The notes under the pieces were generated by a model, which searched no databases, had not been told where the DNA came from, and saw nothing but the letters and a program-made list of their open reading frames with translations. A stretch of DNA of 64,000 nt from Streptomyces gardneri. Lineage in GTDB: Bacteria; Actinomycetota; Actinomycetes; Streptomycetales; Streptomycetaceae. Numbering within the stretch: the stretch's first letter is position 1; every line of letters begins with the position of its first letter. Positions 42,110 to 51,219 of the stretch are shown here, piece by piece. The stretch spans positions 34,317 to 98,316 of the forward strand of contig NZ_BJMN01000041.1 of assembly GCF_006539185.1 (NCBI RefSeq). The letters are read 5' to 3'. A program made the position numbers and the translations under genes.

Positions 42110-42128
42110 TTGTCCAATCCATTGTCCA
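42110..42128. promoter_or_regulatory. Direct repeat upstream of asd
   Basis: TTGTCCA at 42110-42116 and again at 42122-42128, a 12-bp period (TGGACAA on the coding strand), about 65-80 bp before the asd start codon. It could be a same-face activator or repressor site; no family is assigned. Confidence 0.4.
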
Positions 42129-42189
42129 CAGGTCGGGACGGTTGTCGGACGCCCACGGGGACGATCAGCGGACGAGTGCCGGGACGCGA

Positions 42190-42223
42190 AAGGGGCGGGC
42201 GCCGGTTCCGGCGCCCGCCCCTT
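42190..42223. terminator. Terminator after S8 protease
   Basis: A near-perfect 16-bp stem (AAGGGGCGGGCGCCGG and complement) with a very small loop, between the S8 protease stop and the asd upstream region on the minus strand. Confidence 0.85.
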
Positions 42224-42245
42224 CACGTACGGGGTACCACGGGTA

Positions 42246-45200
42246 CTACGGGGTGACGGCGCCGATCAGGACGCTGCCGGCGCCCGCGACGGTGCCGCGG
42301 GCGTTGACCAGCTGGACCTCGCCGAAGAACTGACGGCCCTCGGGAGCCGCACCGGCGACCAGGACCTCGGCCGCCACCTGGGCGGACGCGCCGTTGGCCA
42401 GCGGGTACGTCTTCGCGGCGTCGACCTGGACGGTGCCGAGCGCGGACGAGAAGTACACGTCCTTGTAGTCGTACGCGGTGCCGCCCTCGGCGACCGCGTA
42501 GCCGTCGATGACGACGGTGTACGTGCCCGCGGCCGGCTTCACGAGGGAGACGGACTCCTCCGAGTCGCCGTCCGCCGACTGGCCGACCTGCTTGCCGTTC
42601 AGCGAGACCGTGAGGTCGAGGTCGGCGGCCTTGTCGGAGGTGTTGCCGATGGCGATGTCGAGACGCTCGACGCCCTCACCGATGGTGACGGTCTTCGTCT
42701 GCTTCTCGTGGTGCTGGATGGTCGGCGTCTCGCTCTTCTGCGAGCCGAGCGAGCCGCCCTTCAGCGCGCCCTGGATGCCCGCGAAGCGGTTCGTGACCGT
42801 CCACTGGACCGGGGCCGGGGTGCCGATCTTCGCCTCGGCGACCGTCTGGACGGCCGGGTCGAAGTCGGCGCCGAGGACCGAGGCACCCAGGGTGTACGGG
42901 TTGTCCAGGTCCGGCGACGTGCGGCGGGACTCGACCTCGATCTCCCAGACGCCGGGCGTCGGGTTCGGGTAGGACCGCAGGTCCGGGCGGCAGGTGTTGG
43001 CCGGGTTGTAGTGCGGGTAGCAGCCCGTGGTGGCGGTCGGGTCGACCGGCACGCCGTACGGGTGGATCGCGATGAAGCGGGTCTGGCTCTTCGCCTTCAG
43101 ACCGGCCAGCGAGATCTCCAGCGTCTTGGCGCCCTTGGGCACGGTGACGAAGTAGTGCTTCGTGCTGTTGCGCTGCACCGAGCCGGAGGCGGAGAAGCCG
43201 TAGCCCGGGGCGACCAGGTCGTTCGCGACGATCGAGGTGGCGAGGATCTGCTTGTCGACGCCCTCGGTGCGCTCGTCGTCGGCCTCCAGGATGACGCTGT
43301 GCGCGCCGGCGGTGGCGGCACGGGCCTGGAGCTTGACGGTGACCGGCTTGTTCAGCGGCAGGTCGATCTCGTCGTCGCCGAGGATGCGGAAGGTGCCGTC
43401 GTTGTACTTCAGGTCGAGCTCGTGTTCGATCGACCGGTCCGGGCCGCTCGTGCGCGTGATCGTGACGTCGTAGACGCGCTTCTGGCCGACCTTGAGGTCG
43501 CCCTCACGGTCGTACACACCGGTGCCGGTGTGCGGGGCCGGGAAGATCGCGGTGTCGACCGGGGCCTCGACCTTGTAGTCGTGCGCCGTGGCGCCGTCCT
43601 TGATCGAGTCCCAGGCCTCCTCGATGTCGATGCGGCCCGAGCCCTGCTCGTGCGCCGAGACACCGGGGATCCGCTTCGCGGTCGAGGTGAGGGCGGTGCG
43701 CAGGGTCAGCGGCGAGAGGGCGATGCCCTTCTGCTTCGCGGCCGAGAGCAGCAGCGCGCTCGCGCCCGCCGCCTGCGGCGAGGACATCGAGGTGCCGTTG
43801 AGCATGCCGTAGCCGGCGGGCAGCGCGTAGCCGGACTCGGGGACACCGGCGCCGGCCTGCCAGGTCGGGATGGTGTTCACGGACGAGCCGGGGGCGGTGA
43901 TCGTCGGGGTGAAGCCGCCGTCCTCACGCGGGCCGCGCGAGGAGAAGGGGAACATGGCGTACTTCTTCTCGACGGCCGAGCCGTAGTTCGCGGCCCAGGT
44001 CTCCTTGGAGACGGCCGCGCCGACCGAGATGACCTTGTCGGCCAGCGAGGGGTCGCCGATCGTGTTGATGCCGGGGCCCGAGTTGCCGGCCGAGATGACC
44101 AGCTGGACGCCGTACGTGTCGATCAGGCGGGTGTAGAGGCGCGAGCGGACGTTGTCGCCGTCGTTCTGCGCCGGCAGGCCGCCGATCGACATGTTGACGA
44201 TGTCGACGCCGCGGTTGACGACGAGGTCCGTCATGCCCTCGGTGAGGGCGACGTTGGTGCAGCCGCCGGTCCAGGTGCAGGCGCGCGAGGAGACGATCTT
44301 CGCGCCGGGGGCCGCGCCGTTCATCCGGCCGCCGAAGAGGCTGTTGGCGGCGGTGATGCCGGCGACGTGCGTGCCGTGCGAGGACTCGACGAGACCGACG
44401 TTGACGAAGTCGCGCTTCTGGCCGACCCAGCTGCCGCCGAGCGGGTCCATCGCGACGTCCTTGCGGATCTCGACGACGAACGGCGTCTTCTCGACGACCT
44501 CGGTGGCCGGGTTGTCGGTACCGAAGTAGCCGATCTGGTACCCGTCCTTGTACGGCTTCATCGGAGCGTTGTCCGTGAAGTCGTTGTTCTGGTCGGAGTC
44601 CACGCGGACGGTTCCGGCGGCCGGGTCGTACAGCATGCCGAAGACGTCGGTGGTGTCGCCGTCGCGGTTGATGTCACCGGCCGGGTCGCCGCCCGCGGTG
44701 ACCGACTCGGTGAAGCGGCTGAACTGGTAGGAGCCCTCGGGCGCCTTCCAGCTCTGCGTGGCGGCGGTGAAGACCGGGCCCGCGACCGGGGCGTTCTGCA
44801 GACGCCAGGTGGCGTCGCCCTCGGTGATCGGGTCGGTGGCCGTGACCCAGTCGACGATCTTGCGCTCGCCGGTGGTGGTCTTCTGGAGCGCCGGGTGACC
44901 GAGGTCGACGCCGGAGTCCAGGATGCCGATGGTCACGCCGCGGCCGTCGGCCTTCGGGCGATCCTTGACGAAGTCGACCGCGCCCGTCTCGTGCGACGGG
45001 TTGTACGGGTTCTTCGCCGGGGTGTTCTTGCCCGGGGCCGGGTACGTCGTCGTGACGGTCGTGCCGTCGACGGCGCCCGCGTCCGGAGTCGGGTCGTCCA
45101 GGACGATCTCGGCCTGGAGGTCGATCGACTGCACGGAGGAGAGCTTCGTGGCAGCCTTGATGGCCGCCTCGGCCTTCGCGATCGGCAGCGTCGCGCGGAC

Positions 45201-45551
45201 GTAGCCGAGCGCGTCCTGCTGCTTGCCGACGGAAGCGCCGGGGACGGCGTCGAGCTGGCCCGCGACCTGCTCGGTGGCGCCGGGGGCGGTGGCGACGAGG
45301 ACGGTGACGTTCTTCTCGCCGCTCGCCTGGGCCTCGGTGAGGCGCTGGGCGTCGATGGCGCCGAGCTTGTCGGCCGGGTCCGAGGACTTCACCGGGGGAG
45401 TGGACACCGGGGCCTCGGTGGCGAGCACGGGCGCGGCGCCGGTCGCGACGAGCGCGGCGACCAGGCCGGCAGCGGCGGCGATACGGGCCGCTCGTCTGTG
45501 CCCGGGCGTCGAGCTTCCGGGTATGGAGCTCCGAGTTTCGGGGGTGGTCAT
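42246..45551 (-). CDS. Secreted S8 (subtilisin-like) serine protease
   Basis: An 1101-residue protein starting at ATG 45551 after GGGATGTAA. The signal peptide has a basic HRRAARIAAAAGLVAALVAT core and ends near VLA-TEA. A propeptide-like region runs to about 200. The catalytic triad is Asp in IGILDSGVDLGHPAL (about 209), His in SSHGTHVAGITAANS (about 390) and Ser in NGTSMSSPQAAGAS (about 588). The 450-residue C-terminal part is beta-rich and probably holds several Ig-like or jelly-roll modules. It is an extracellular protease, and the length is typical of the large Streptomyces S8 group. Confidence 0.94.
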   Translation of the reverse strand: MTTPETRSSIPGSSTPGHRRAARIAAAAGLVAALVATGAAPVLATEAPVSTPPVKSSDPADKLGAIDAQRLTEAQASGEKNVTVLVATAPGATEQVAGQLDAVPGASVGKQQDALGYVRATLPIAKAEAAIKAATKLSSVQSIDLQAEIVLDDPTPDAGAVDGTTVTTTYPAPGKNTPAKNPYNPSHETGAVDFVKDRPKADGRGVTIGILDSGVDLGHPALQKTTTGERKIVDWVTATDPITEGDATWRLQNAPVAGPVFTAATQSWKAPEGSYQFSRFTESVTAGGDPAGDINRDGDTTDVFGMLYDPAAGTVRVDSDQNNDFTDNAPMKPYKDGYQIGYFGTDNPATEVVEKTPFVVEIRKDVAMDPLGGSWVGQKRDFVNVGLVESSHGTHVAGITAANSLFGGRMNGAAPGAKIVSSRACTWTGGCTNVALTEGMTDLVVNRGVDIVNMSIGGLPAQNDGDNVRSRLYTRLIDTYGVQLVISAGNSGPGINTIGDPSLADKVISVGAAVSKETWAANYGSAVEKKYAMFPFSSRGPREDGGFTPTITAPGSSVNTIPTWQAGAGVPESGYALPAGYGMLNGTSMSSPQAAGASALLLSAAKQKGIALSPLTLRTALTSTAKRIPGVSAHEQGSGRIDIEEAWDSIKDGATAHDYKVEAPVDTAIFPAPHTGTGVYDREGDLKVGQKRVYDVTITRTSGPDRSIEHELDLKYNDGTFRILGDDEIDLPLNKPVTVKLQARAATAGAHSVILEADDERTEGVDKQILATSIVANDLVAPGYGFSASGSVQRNSTKHYFVTVPKGAKTLEISLAGLKAKSQTRFIAIHPYGVPVDPTATTGCYPHYNPANTCRPDLRSYPNPTPGVWEIEVESRRTSPDLDNPYTLGASVLGADFDPAVQTVAEAKIGTPAPVQWTVTNRFAGIQGALKGGSLGSQKSETPTIQHHEKQTKTVTIGEGVERLDIAIGNTSDKAADLDLTVSLNGKQVGQSADGDSEESVSLVKPAAGTYTVVIDGYAVAEGGTAYDYKDVYFSSALGTVQVDAAKTYPLANGASAQVAAEVLVAGAAPEGRQFFGEVQLVNARGTVAGAGSVLIGAVTP

Positions 45552-45745
45552 TTACATCCCTGTTTGTGAAAGGAGAGAGTCCGGATTTCGGTGCCGGATG
45601 ACCGCTCAGCCTTTCGTAAACGACAGGGGTTTGTGGAGAGTTACTCGGGGCCGGTTTGCCGCCGCGGCGTAAACCCGCCAGCGCTCCCGATGCGCCACAG
45701 GGGAGAAAAAGGTGCGAACCGGGGCGGGTTCACGGCCTTGCCGGG

Positions 45746-46288
45746 TCAGCTCTCCTTCGTACGGGCGTAATGGCGCGAGGCCTTGGCCCGGTTGCCGCAG
45801 ACCGCCATCGAGCACCAGCGGCGGGTTCCGTTCCGCGAGGTGTCGAAGAAGTGCAGGATGCACGCCTCGTGGGCGCAGGCGCGGATGCGGTCGGGCGCGG
45901 TGCGCAGCAGGTCGAGGTAGTCGCGGGCGGCGGTCCAGCCGGGCCCCCAGGAGGGGTCCGCGAACTCGGCCTCCTCGCCGGGGCCTTCGGTGGTGAGGGT
46001 GGCCCGGATGCGGCCGTGACCGAGGACGGCGTCGACGCGGGCGGTGGCGGCGGGGTCGCCGGGGGCGTCGACGAGCGCGCGGAGGGCGTCCCGGGCGGTC
46101 AGCGTGTGGCGCAGGGTGCCGGCGTCGGCGGCGAACCGGCCCTCCAGGTCGTTGGCGGTGAGCCAGACGGCGAGCCCGTCGACGTCGGTGAGCAGGTCCT
46201 GGCGGACGCCCTCCACGTTCCAGCGGGTGTTGAGCAGGTCGAGGGAGACGGGCTCGCCGGTGAGCGGCCGCGGGTCGGTGGCGGTCAT
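45746..46288 (-). CDS. ABATE/CGNR zinc-finger transcriptional regulator
   Basis: A 180-residue protein. ATG 46288 has GAGGAGG at good distance, while the GTG at 46297 touches it. The N-terminal ABATE domain opens with EPVSLDLLNTRWNVEG. The C-terminal CGNR zinc finger reads CAHEACILHFFDTSRNGTRR followed by WCSMAVCGNRAKASRHYART, with four cysteines and the CGNR signature. These are taken to be DNA-binding stress regulators. It is divergent from the VOC gene, with two CTAACC..GGTT elements between them as likely targets. Confidence 0.92.
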   Translation of the reverse strand: MTATDPRPLTGEPVSLDLLNTRWNVEGVRQDLLTDVDGLAVWLTANDLEGRFAADAGTLRHTLTARDALRALVDAPGDPAATARVDAVLGHGRIRATLTTEGPGEEAEFADPSWGPGWTAARDYLDLLRTAPDRIRACAHEACILHFFDTSRNGTRRWCSMAVCGNRAKASRHYARTKES

Positions 46289-46310
46289 GGCGGGCACCCT
46301 CCTCGTGGAA

Positions 46311-46382
46311 CTAACCCCTCAAGAGTACGTGACCGGTTGACGCCCTCCTCCCCTAACCCTTAATCTCGAAGTAAGCGGTTAG
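46311..46382. promoter_or_regulatory. Paired CTAACC-type operators between CGNR and VOC genes
   Basis: Two related elements lie here. CTAACCCCTCAAG at 46311 has a GGTTGA arm ending at 46340. CTAACCCTTAA at 46353 has a TAAGCGGTTAG arm ending at 46382. Each is an imperfect inverted repeat of CTAACC. They lie in the shared promoter region, as an autoregulated divergent pair would. Confidence 0.5.
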
Positions 46383-46419
46383 CCCGAGGGGGGCCGGCCA
46401 CTGCGACGGAAGGACACCC

Positions 46420-46881
46420 ATGTCCGCGATCGGCACACTCGCCACCCACCATGTCGGCCTCAACGTCACCGACCTGGCACGCTCGCTCGCCTTCTACGGA
46501 GACGTCCTCGGCTTTGACGTCCTCGGCGAGGGCGAGGAGGAGGCGAGCGGCAGCCGCTACGCCTTCCTCGGCCAGGACGGCCGCCTGGTCCTCACCCTCT
46601 GGCAGCAGTCCGAGGGCGTGTACGACTCCGGCCGGCCCGGCCTGCACCACCTCGCCTTCGAGGCCGAGTCCATCGAGCACGTCCGCGCCGCCGAGGCCGC
46701 GCTCACCGCGCGCGGCACCTCCTTCGCGTACGAGGGCGTCGTCGCCCACCGCGAGGGCGCGGCCTCCGGCGGCATCTTCTTCCACGACCCGGACGGCACC
46801 CGCCTGGAGATCTCGGTCCCGAAGGGCGCGGAATCCGCCGAAGCCCCGTCGGCCACGGCCCCCACCTGCGGGTTCTTCTAG
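46420..46881 (+). CDS. VOC-family (glyoxalase-like) protein
   Basis: A 153-residue protein starting at ATG 46420 after GGAAGGACACCC. It has the two beta-alpha-beta-beta-beta modules of the vicinal-oxygen-chelate fold: HHVGLNVTDLARSLAFYGDV, then LHHLAFEAESIEHV and FFHDPDGTRLEISVP. Metal-ligand His and Glu are in the expected places. These small proteins act as glyoxalases, dioxygenases or antibiotic-binding proteins. Substrate unknown. It is divergent from the CGNR regulator and 45 bp before the PNPOx-like gene, so it is probably the first gene of a short unit. Confidence 0.9.
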   Translation: MSAIGTLATHHVGLNVTDLARSLAFYGDVLGFDVLGEGEEEASGSRYAFLGQDGRLVLTLWQQSEGVYDSGRPGLHHLAFEAESIEHVRAAEAALTARGTSFAYEGVVAHREGAASGGIFFHDPDGTRLEISVPKGAESAEAPSATAPTCGFF

Positions 46882-46926
46882 CAAGACGCGCCCGCGCCAC
46901 CCCGAACGCACTCCTCGGAGGTCCCC

Positions 46927-47790
46927 GTGAACACCGCGTACAACCCCGGCTCCCTGGCCGTGCAGGACCACGAGGGCGTCCGGGAACTCGCCGACCACGT
47001 CGGCCGCTCCATCACCTCCGGCATCCGCCCCGTCGCCGCCGCCTTCCTGGAGGCCCAGCCGATGCTGGTGATCGGCGCGGCGGACCGCGAGGGCCGCGTC
47101 AGGGCGAGCCTGCTCACCGGCCCGCCCGGCTTCGTCCGGGCCACCGGCCCGCACACGGTCTCGGTGGCCGCCGCCCTCCCCGAGGGCACACCCGACACCG
47201 CCCCCGTCGGCACGATCGCCCTCGACCCCCGCACCCGCCGCCGCATGCGCCTCAACGGCCTCGCGCGACCCAGCGCCCGAGGGTTCACGATCGAGGCCGA
47301 GCAGGTCTTCTCCAACTGCCCGAAGTACCTCCAGAGGCGGGAGTTGTACGGCTCCGAGGCCGCCCGCCCCGAGTCCGGTGCCGTGCGGCACGGCGAGGCG
47401 CTCACCCCCGACCAGGTGCGCCTCGTCCGTGCCGCCGACACCTTCTTCGTCGCCACCACCGCGCCCGACGGCGTCGACGCGAGCCACCGCGGCGGCAACC
47501 CGGGCTTCGTCGGCGTCGACACGCCCCGGGAGATCCGCTGGCGGGACTACCCCGGCAACGCGATGTTCCTGACCCTGGGCAATCTGGAGGAGGACGGCCG
47601 CGCCGGTCTGCTCTTCCTCGACTGGGAGACGGGGACGACCCTTCAGCTCAGCGGCCACGCGCACACCGAGTACGGCCCCGAGGGGCGTGTCGTCCGCTTC
47701 CGGATCGACCGCACGGCGGAGACCCCGGCGGGCAGCCCCCTGCGCTGGTCGGCGCCGGAGTACTCCCCGGTCAACCCGCCGACACCCTGA
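46927..47790 (+). CDS. Pyridoxamine 5'-phosphate oxidase-fold flavoprotein
   Basis: A 287-residue protein starting at GTG 46927 after CTCGGAGGTCCCC. It has a split-barrel FMN-binding core: FLEAQPMLVIGAADREGRVR near residue 40, then DTFFVATTAPDGVDASHRGG, FLTLGNLEEDGRAGLLFLDW and TGTTLQLSGHA. It is longer than true PdxH and closer to the general PNPOx-like oxidoreductases. It follows the VOC gene, and the two may act on a common, unknown small molecule. Confidence 0.87.
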   Translation: MNTAYNPGSLAVQDHEGVRELADHVGRSITSGIRPVAAAFLEAQPMLVIGAADREGRVRASLLTGPPGFVRATGPHTVSVAAALPEGTPDTAPVGTIALDPRTRRRMRLNGLARPSARGFTIEAEQVFSNCPKYLQRRELYGSEAARPESGAVRHGEALTPDQVRLVRAADTFFVATTAPDGVDASHRGGNPGFVGVDTPREIRWRDYPGNAMFLTLGNLEEDGRAGLLFLDWETGTTLQLSGHAHTEYGPEGRVVRFRIDRTAETPAGSPLRWSAPEYSPVNPPTP

Positions 47791-47831
47791 CCCGCCGACC
47801 TCCCGACCTCCCGACCCGACCGAGGACGCCC

Positions 47832-48374
47832 GTGCCCACCACCGCCCCGGCCGCCACCCCGGCCCCCGCGACGACCACCGTTCCCCCGGCCCCGGCCCGC
47901 CCCCGGCCCCCCGCCCGCCCCCGCCCCCGGGTCCTCCTCGTCGGGACCGCGACCGCCGTCACCGCGCTCCTCCTCCTGGTCGCCGTCGGCACCCTCCTCC
48001 GTCAGCCCCTGCTCATCCCGCCGCTCGCGGCGAGCATGGCGCTGGTCGCAGGCGCCCCCGACCTGCCGCTCTCCCAGCCGCGCTCGGTCGTCGGCGGCCA
48101 ACTGCTCTCCGCCCTCACCGGTTTCGCGGTCCTCGCCGTGGCGGGACCCGGCCTCTGGGGCGCTGCCGTCGCGGGCGGCCTCGCCCTCGGCGTGATGATG
48201 TGCGCCCGCACCCCGCACTCGCCCGCCGCGGCGACCGCCGTGATCGTCGCCCTCCAGGCGCCGCCGTTCTGGTCGTTTCTCGGCCTTCTCGCCCTCGCCT
48301 CCCTCCTCCTGGTCGCCGTCGGCCTCGCCGGCGCCCGTGCAGCGGGGCGGACGTATCCCGCGTACTGGTTCTAA
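47832..48374 (+). CDS. HPP-family membrane protein
   Basis: A 180-residue protein starting at GTG 47832. After a Pro/Arg-rich cytoplasmic N-terminus of about 33 residues come four helices. The HPP-family segment SQPRSVVGGQLLSALTGF and the signature TPHSPAAATAVIVAL (HPP becomes HSP here) are present. HPP proteins are small integral membrane proteins, some of which transport nitrite in plastids and cyanobacteria. Function here is unknown. It lies in a same-direction run between the PNPOx-like and NUDIX genes. Confidence 0.87.
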   Translation: MPTTAPAATPAPATTTVPPAPARPRPPARPRPRVLLVGTATAVTALLLLVAVGTLLRQPLLIPPLAASMALVAGAPDLPLSQPRSVVGGQLLSALTGFAVLAVAGPGLWGAAVAGGLALGVMMCARTPHSPAAATAVIVALQAPPFWSFLGLLALASLLLVAVGLAGARAAGRTYPAYWF

Positions 48375-48383
48375 CCTCGGTGC

Positions 48384-48851
48384 ATGAAGCAGGAGTTGAG
48401 GGTGGCGGCCTACGCCGTGTGCGTCCGTGACGGCGAGGTCCTCCTCGCCCGCTGGGTGTCGAGCGACGGCAGGAAGCGGTGGACCCTGCCGGGCGGCGGC
48501 ATGGACCACGGCGAGGAGCCCGTCGACACCGTCGTCCGCGAGGTCGAGGAGGAGACCGGGTACCTCACCGAACCCACCGCCCTCCTCGGCATCGACTCGA
48601 TCCGCCGCAGCTGGCTCCGCCGCCTCGCCGGTCCCGGCGACTTCCAGGGCCTGCGGATCATCTACGAGGCGCAGGTCACCGGGGGTGTCCTGCGCAACGA
48701 GACCGGTGGCTCCACGGACCTCGCCGCCTGGCATCCGCTCGACGCCGTCCCCGGCCTGGAGCGCGTCGAACTCGTCGACATCGGCCTCGACCTGTGGCGC
48801 GAGCGACCCCCCGTGGGCCGCTCCCGCCTCGCCGACCCCTCGAACGGCTGA
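48384..48851 (+). CDS. NUDIX hydrolase
   Basis: A 155-residue protein starting at ATG 48384, 9 bp after the HPP gene. The NUDIX box is complete: GGGMDHGEEPVDTVVREVEE followed by ETGY (about residues 38-61), with the metal-binding REVEEE glutamates. The family hydrolyses nucleoside diphosphates linked to another group; candidates are oxidised nucleotides or nucleotide sugars. Close spacing to the HPP gene suggests one transcript. Confidence 0.93.
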   Translation: MKQELRVAAYAVCVRDGEVLLARWVSSDGRKRWTLPGGGMDHGEEPVDTVVREVEEETGYLTEPTALLGIDSIRRSWLRRLAGPGDFQGLRIIYEAQVTGGVLRNETGGSTDLAAWHPLDAVPGLERVELVDIGLDLWRERPPVGRSRLADPSNG

Positions 48852-48996
48852 CCCCTCCGCCCACCCCTCCGCGGCCCTGCCGCCAAAGGGCTGAAAAGCG
48901 CTCAACCATCGCCGACCCTCTCAACCATCCCCGCAGGCCCCGTGGTCCTCCCCGCCGACCGCAGTACACGCACAGCAGAGTTTCAGGGGAGCCCGC

Positions 48997-50151
48997 ATGT
49001 CAGCCGTACGCACGACCCGCACCGTCCTCGCCGCCGCCCTGGTCGCGGGGCTCACCGCCACGGCGCTCGCCACCCCCGCCCTCGCCGCCGCGCCCGCTCC
49101 GGCGAAGGCGAAGCAGGACCACGCGGCCACGCAGCAGGCCCTCCGGGCCGCGGTCGACGCGGGCGTTCCCGGCGCCGTCGCCCAGGCCCGCGACGGGAAG
49201 CGCTCCTGGACCGGCACCGCCGGCGTGCGCAAGGGCGACGACCGCTACCGCGTCGGTTCCATCACCAAGACCTTCGTCGCCACCGTCCTCCTCCAGCTCC
49301 AGGCCGAGGGTCGCATCGACCTCGACGACCCGGTCGAGAAGTGGCTGCCCGGAGTCGTCCAGGGCAACGGCCACGACGGCCGGAAGATCACCGTCCGCCA
49401 GCTGCTCAACCACACCAGCGGCGTCTACAGCGTCACCTCCGACGCCGGCTTCCAGGAGAAGGTCTTCGGCCCGGGCTTCCTGGAGCACCGCTACGACCGC
49501 TGGACCCCGCGGCAGCTCGTCGGCATCGCGATGACCCACGCCCCGGACTTCGCCCCCGGCACCAGCTGGAACTACTCCAACACCAACTACGTCCTGGCCG
49601 GCATGGTGATCGAGAAGGTCACCGGCCGTCCGTACGGCAAGGCGGTCGAGAACCGCATCATCAAGCCGCTCAAGCTCCGCGCCACCAGCGTCCCCGGCAC
49701 CGACGTGCGGATGCCGAAGCCGAGCTCCCCCGCGTATTCCAAGCTCTACACCGACCCGAACGCGCAGGTCCACGACGTCAGCAAGCTGAGCCCCACCCTC
49801 GCCTACGCGGCCGGCGAGATGATCTCCGACTCCAACGACCTCCAGACCTTCTACCGCGCCCTGCTCAAGGGCAAGCTGCTCCCGAAGGCCGAACTGCGGG
49901 AGATGACCACCACGATCCCGATCTCCCCGGAACTCCCCGGGGCGGGGTACGGACTCGGGCTCATGAAGCAGAAGCTGAGCTGCGGCAAGGAGGTCTGGGG
50001 CCACGGCGGCGGCATCCACGGCTCCTCCTCCGACGCCCAGGTCACCCGCGACGGCAGCCACTCGATCGCCCTGAACTTCAACGCCGACTGGACGGGCGAC
50101 TCCCTGCCGGTCCTGGAGGCCGAGTTCTGCGGCGTCGTTCCGAAGAAGTAG
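48997..50151 (+). CDS. Secreted serine hydrolase, beta-lactamase class C / DD-peptidase type
   Basis: A 384-residue protein starting at ATG 48997 after AGGGGAGCCCGC. A Sec signal peptide (RTVLAAALVAGLTATALATP) ends at ALAAAP. It has the catalytic SxxK in GSITKTF (about residue 87), YSN in WNYSNTNY (about 193), and a C-terminal HGGG in GHGGGIHG (about 336) in place of the KTG triad. These define the D-alanyl-D-alanine carboxypeptidase/esterase/class C family. It acts outside the cell. Peptidoglycan peptide is the usual substrate, although esterases share this layout. Confidence 0.92.
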   Translation: MSAVRTTRTVLAAALVAGLTATALATPALAAAPAPAKAKQDHAATQQALRAAVDAGVPGAVAQARDGKRSWTGTAGVRKGDDRYRVGSITKTFVATVLLQLQAEGRIDLDDPVEKWLPGVVQGNGHDGRKITVRQLLNHTSGVYSVTSDAGFQEKVFGPGFLEHRYDRWTPRQLVGIAMTHAPDFAPGTSWNYSNTNYVLAGMVIEKVTGRPYGKAVENRIIKPLKLRATSVPGTDVRMPKPSSPAYSKLYTDPNAQVHDVSKLSPTLAYAAGEMISDSNDLQTFYRALLKGKLLPKAELREMTTTIPISPELPGAGYGLGLMKQKLSCGKEVWGHGGGIHGSSSDAQVTRDGSHSIALNFNADWTGDSLPVLEAEFCGVVPKK

Positions 50152-50154
50152 CCC

Positions 50155-51162
50155 TCACCGCGGCAGGACGACGACGTACGCGCCGGGCTGCCGGTCCGGC
50201 GCGGCCATCAGGGCCGTACGGACCACGGTGGCCTGTTGGTCGAGGGCCTCGCGCAGCTTGCGCGGGGTCAGATGGACGACCGTGATGCCGAGCCGCTCCA
50301 GGTGCTCGCGCTTGCGGGTGTACTCCGACCACAGCGCGTCGTCGTCCTGCCGTGGCGCCCGGGTGTCCAGCTCGACGGCGACCGCCTGGTCCGGCCAGTA
50401 GGCGTCCACCCCGCCGAGGTGCGGGCCGCCCGGCAGCCGCAGGTCCACGTTCCACAGCGGGTCCGGCAGCCCGAACTCCCGCACCATCTCGTACAGCCGC
50501 TCCTCGGAGAGCGAGCGCCCCTCCGCGAGGAGCGTGTCCACCGCGTCCACCACGTGCGGCCGGGCCAGCAGCCGCGCCCGGCTCAACTCCCGGACGATCG
50601 CGGCCGGTTCGCAGTGGCCGCCGCGGACCGCCTCGGTGAGCAGCCGGCGCACGGTCTCGGCGTCGTCAAGGCCCGAGACCGCGTCGGCGACGGCCCGGGC
50701 GGCCGGGGCGACGGGGACGCCGGTGAGCTCCAAGGGCTCCGGGTGCTCGGCGGCGCGGACCACCCGCACCCAGCCGGTGGAGCGCAGCCGCCGGGTGCGC
50801 GGGACGAGGACGTCGATCCGGTCCAGGGCGGTGAGCGGGGGAGCGGAGGAGAAGCGGTGCAGGGTCAGCGCGGCGAGCCCGGTGATCATCGCCTCGGGGC
50901 CCTGCGGGGGCACGGACCCGCCCCGACGGGCGTACAGGAGCGCGGCGTTCAGCCGGTCCTCGCTGGTCGGAGGGCCGGACTGGAGGAGGAAGACGCCGGG
51001 GAGGAGCTGCTGCCAGCCGCCACCGGGCCGGCAGCGCGCGGCGACCTCGCCGGCGGGAACACCCTGGGTCCTCAACTGGGCGGCGGACGCGAGTCGTTGG
51101 GTGCGTCCGGTGCGGGAGGCGAGGGGGAGGGGGCGGGGGGTGATGGGGGTGTTGTGGTTCAT
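50155..51162 (-). CDS. Uncharacterised protein, AbiEi-like N-terminus with possible DUF559-type nuclease fold
   Basis: A 335-residue protein starting at ATG 51162. The first 60 residues resemble a helix-turn-helix of the AbiEi antitoxin type (LASAAQLRTQGVPAGEVAAR, then GWQQLLPGVFLLQSG). The C-terminal 100 residues have the pattern of Vsr/DUF559 nucleases: HLGGVDAYWPDQAVAVELDT followed by DALWSEYTRKREHLERLGIT and VVHLTPRKL, with Asp and Glu in place for a PD-(D/E)XK site. No toxin gene is next to it. It ends 3 bp from the converging serine hydrolase gene. Function unknown. Confidence 0.78.
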   Translation of the reverse strand: MNHNTPITPRPLPLASRTGRTQRLASAAQLRTQGVPAGEVAARCRPGGGWQQLLPGVFLLQSGPPTSEDRLNAALLYARRGGSVPPQGPEAMITGLAALTLHRFSSAPPLTALDRIDVLVPRTRRLRSTGWVRVVRAAEHPEPLELTGVPVAPAARAVADAVSGLDDAETVRRLLTEAVRGGHCEPAAIVRELSRARLLARPHVVDAVDTLLAEGRSLSEERLYEMVREFGLPDPLWNVDLRLPGGPHLGGVDAYWPDQAVAVELDTRAPRQDDDALWSEYTRKREHLERLGITVVHLTPRKLREALDQQATVVRTALMAAPDRQPGAYVVVLPR

Positions 51163-51219
51163 GCCGGGGGTCTTCCGCTTCCGAAGGCTCCCCTAACCCC
51201 TGTTACACGCTCGTCGACA

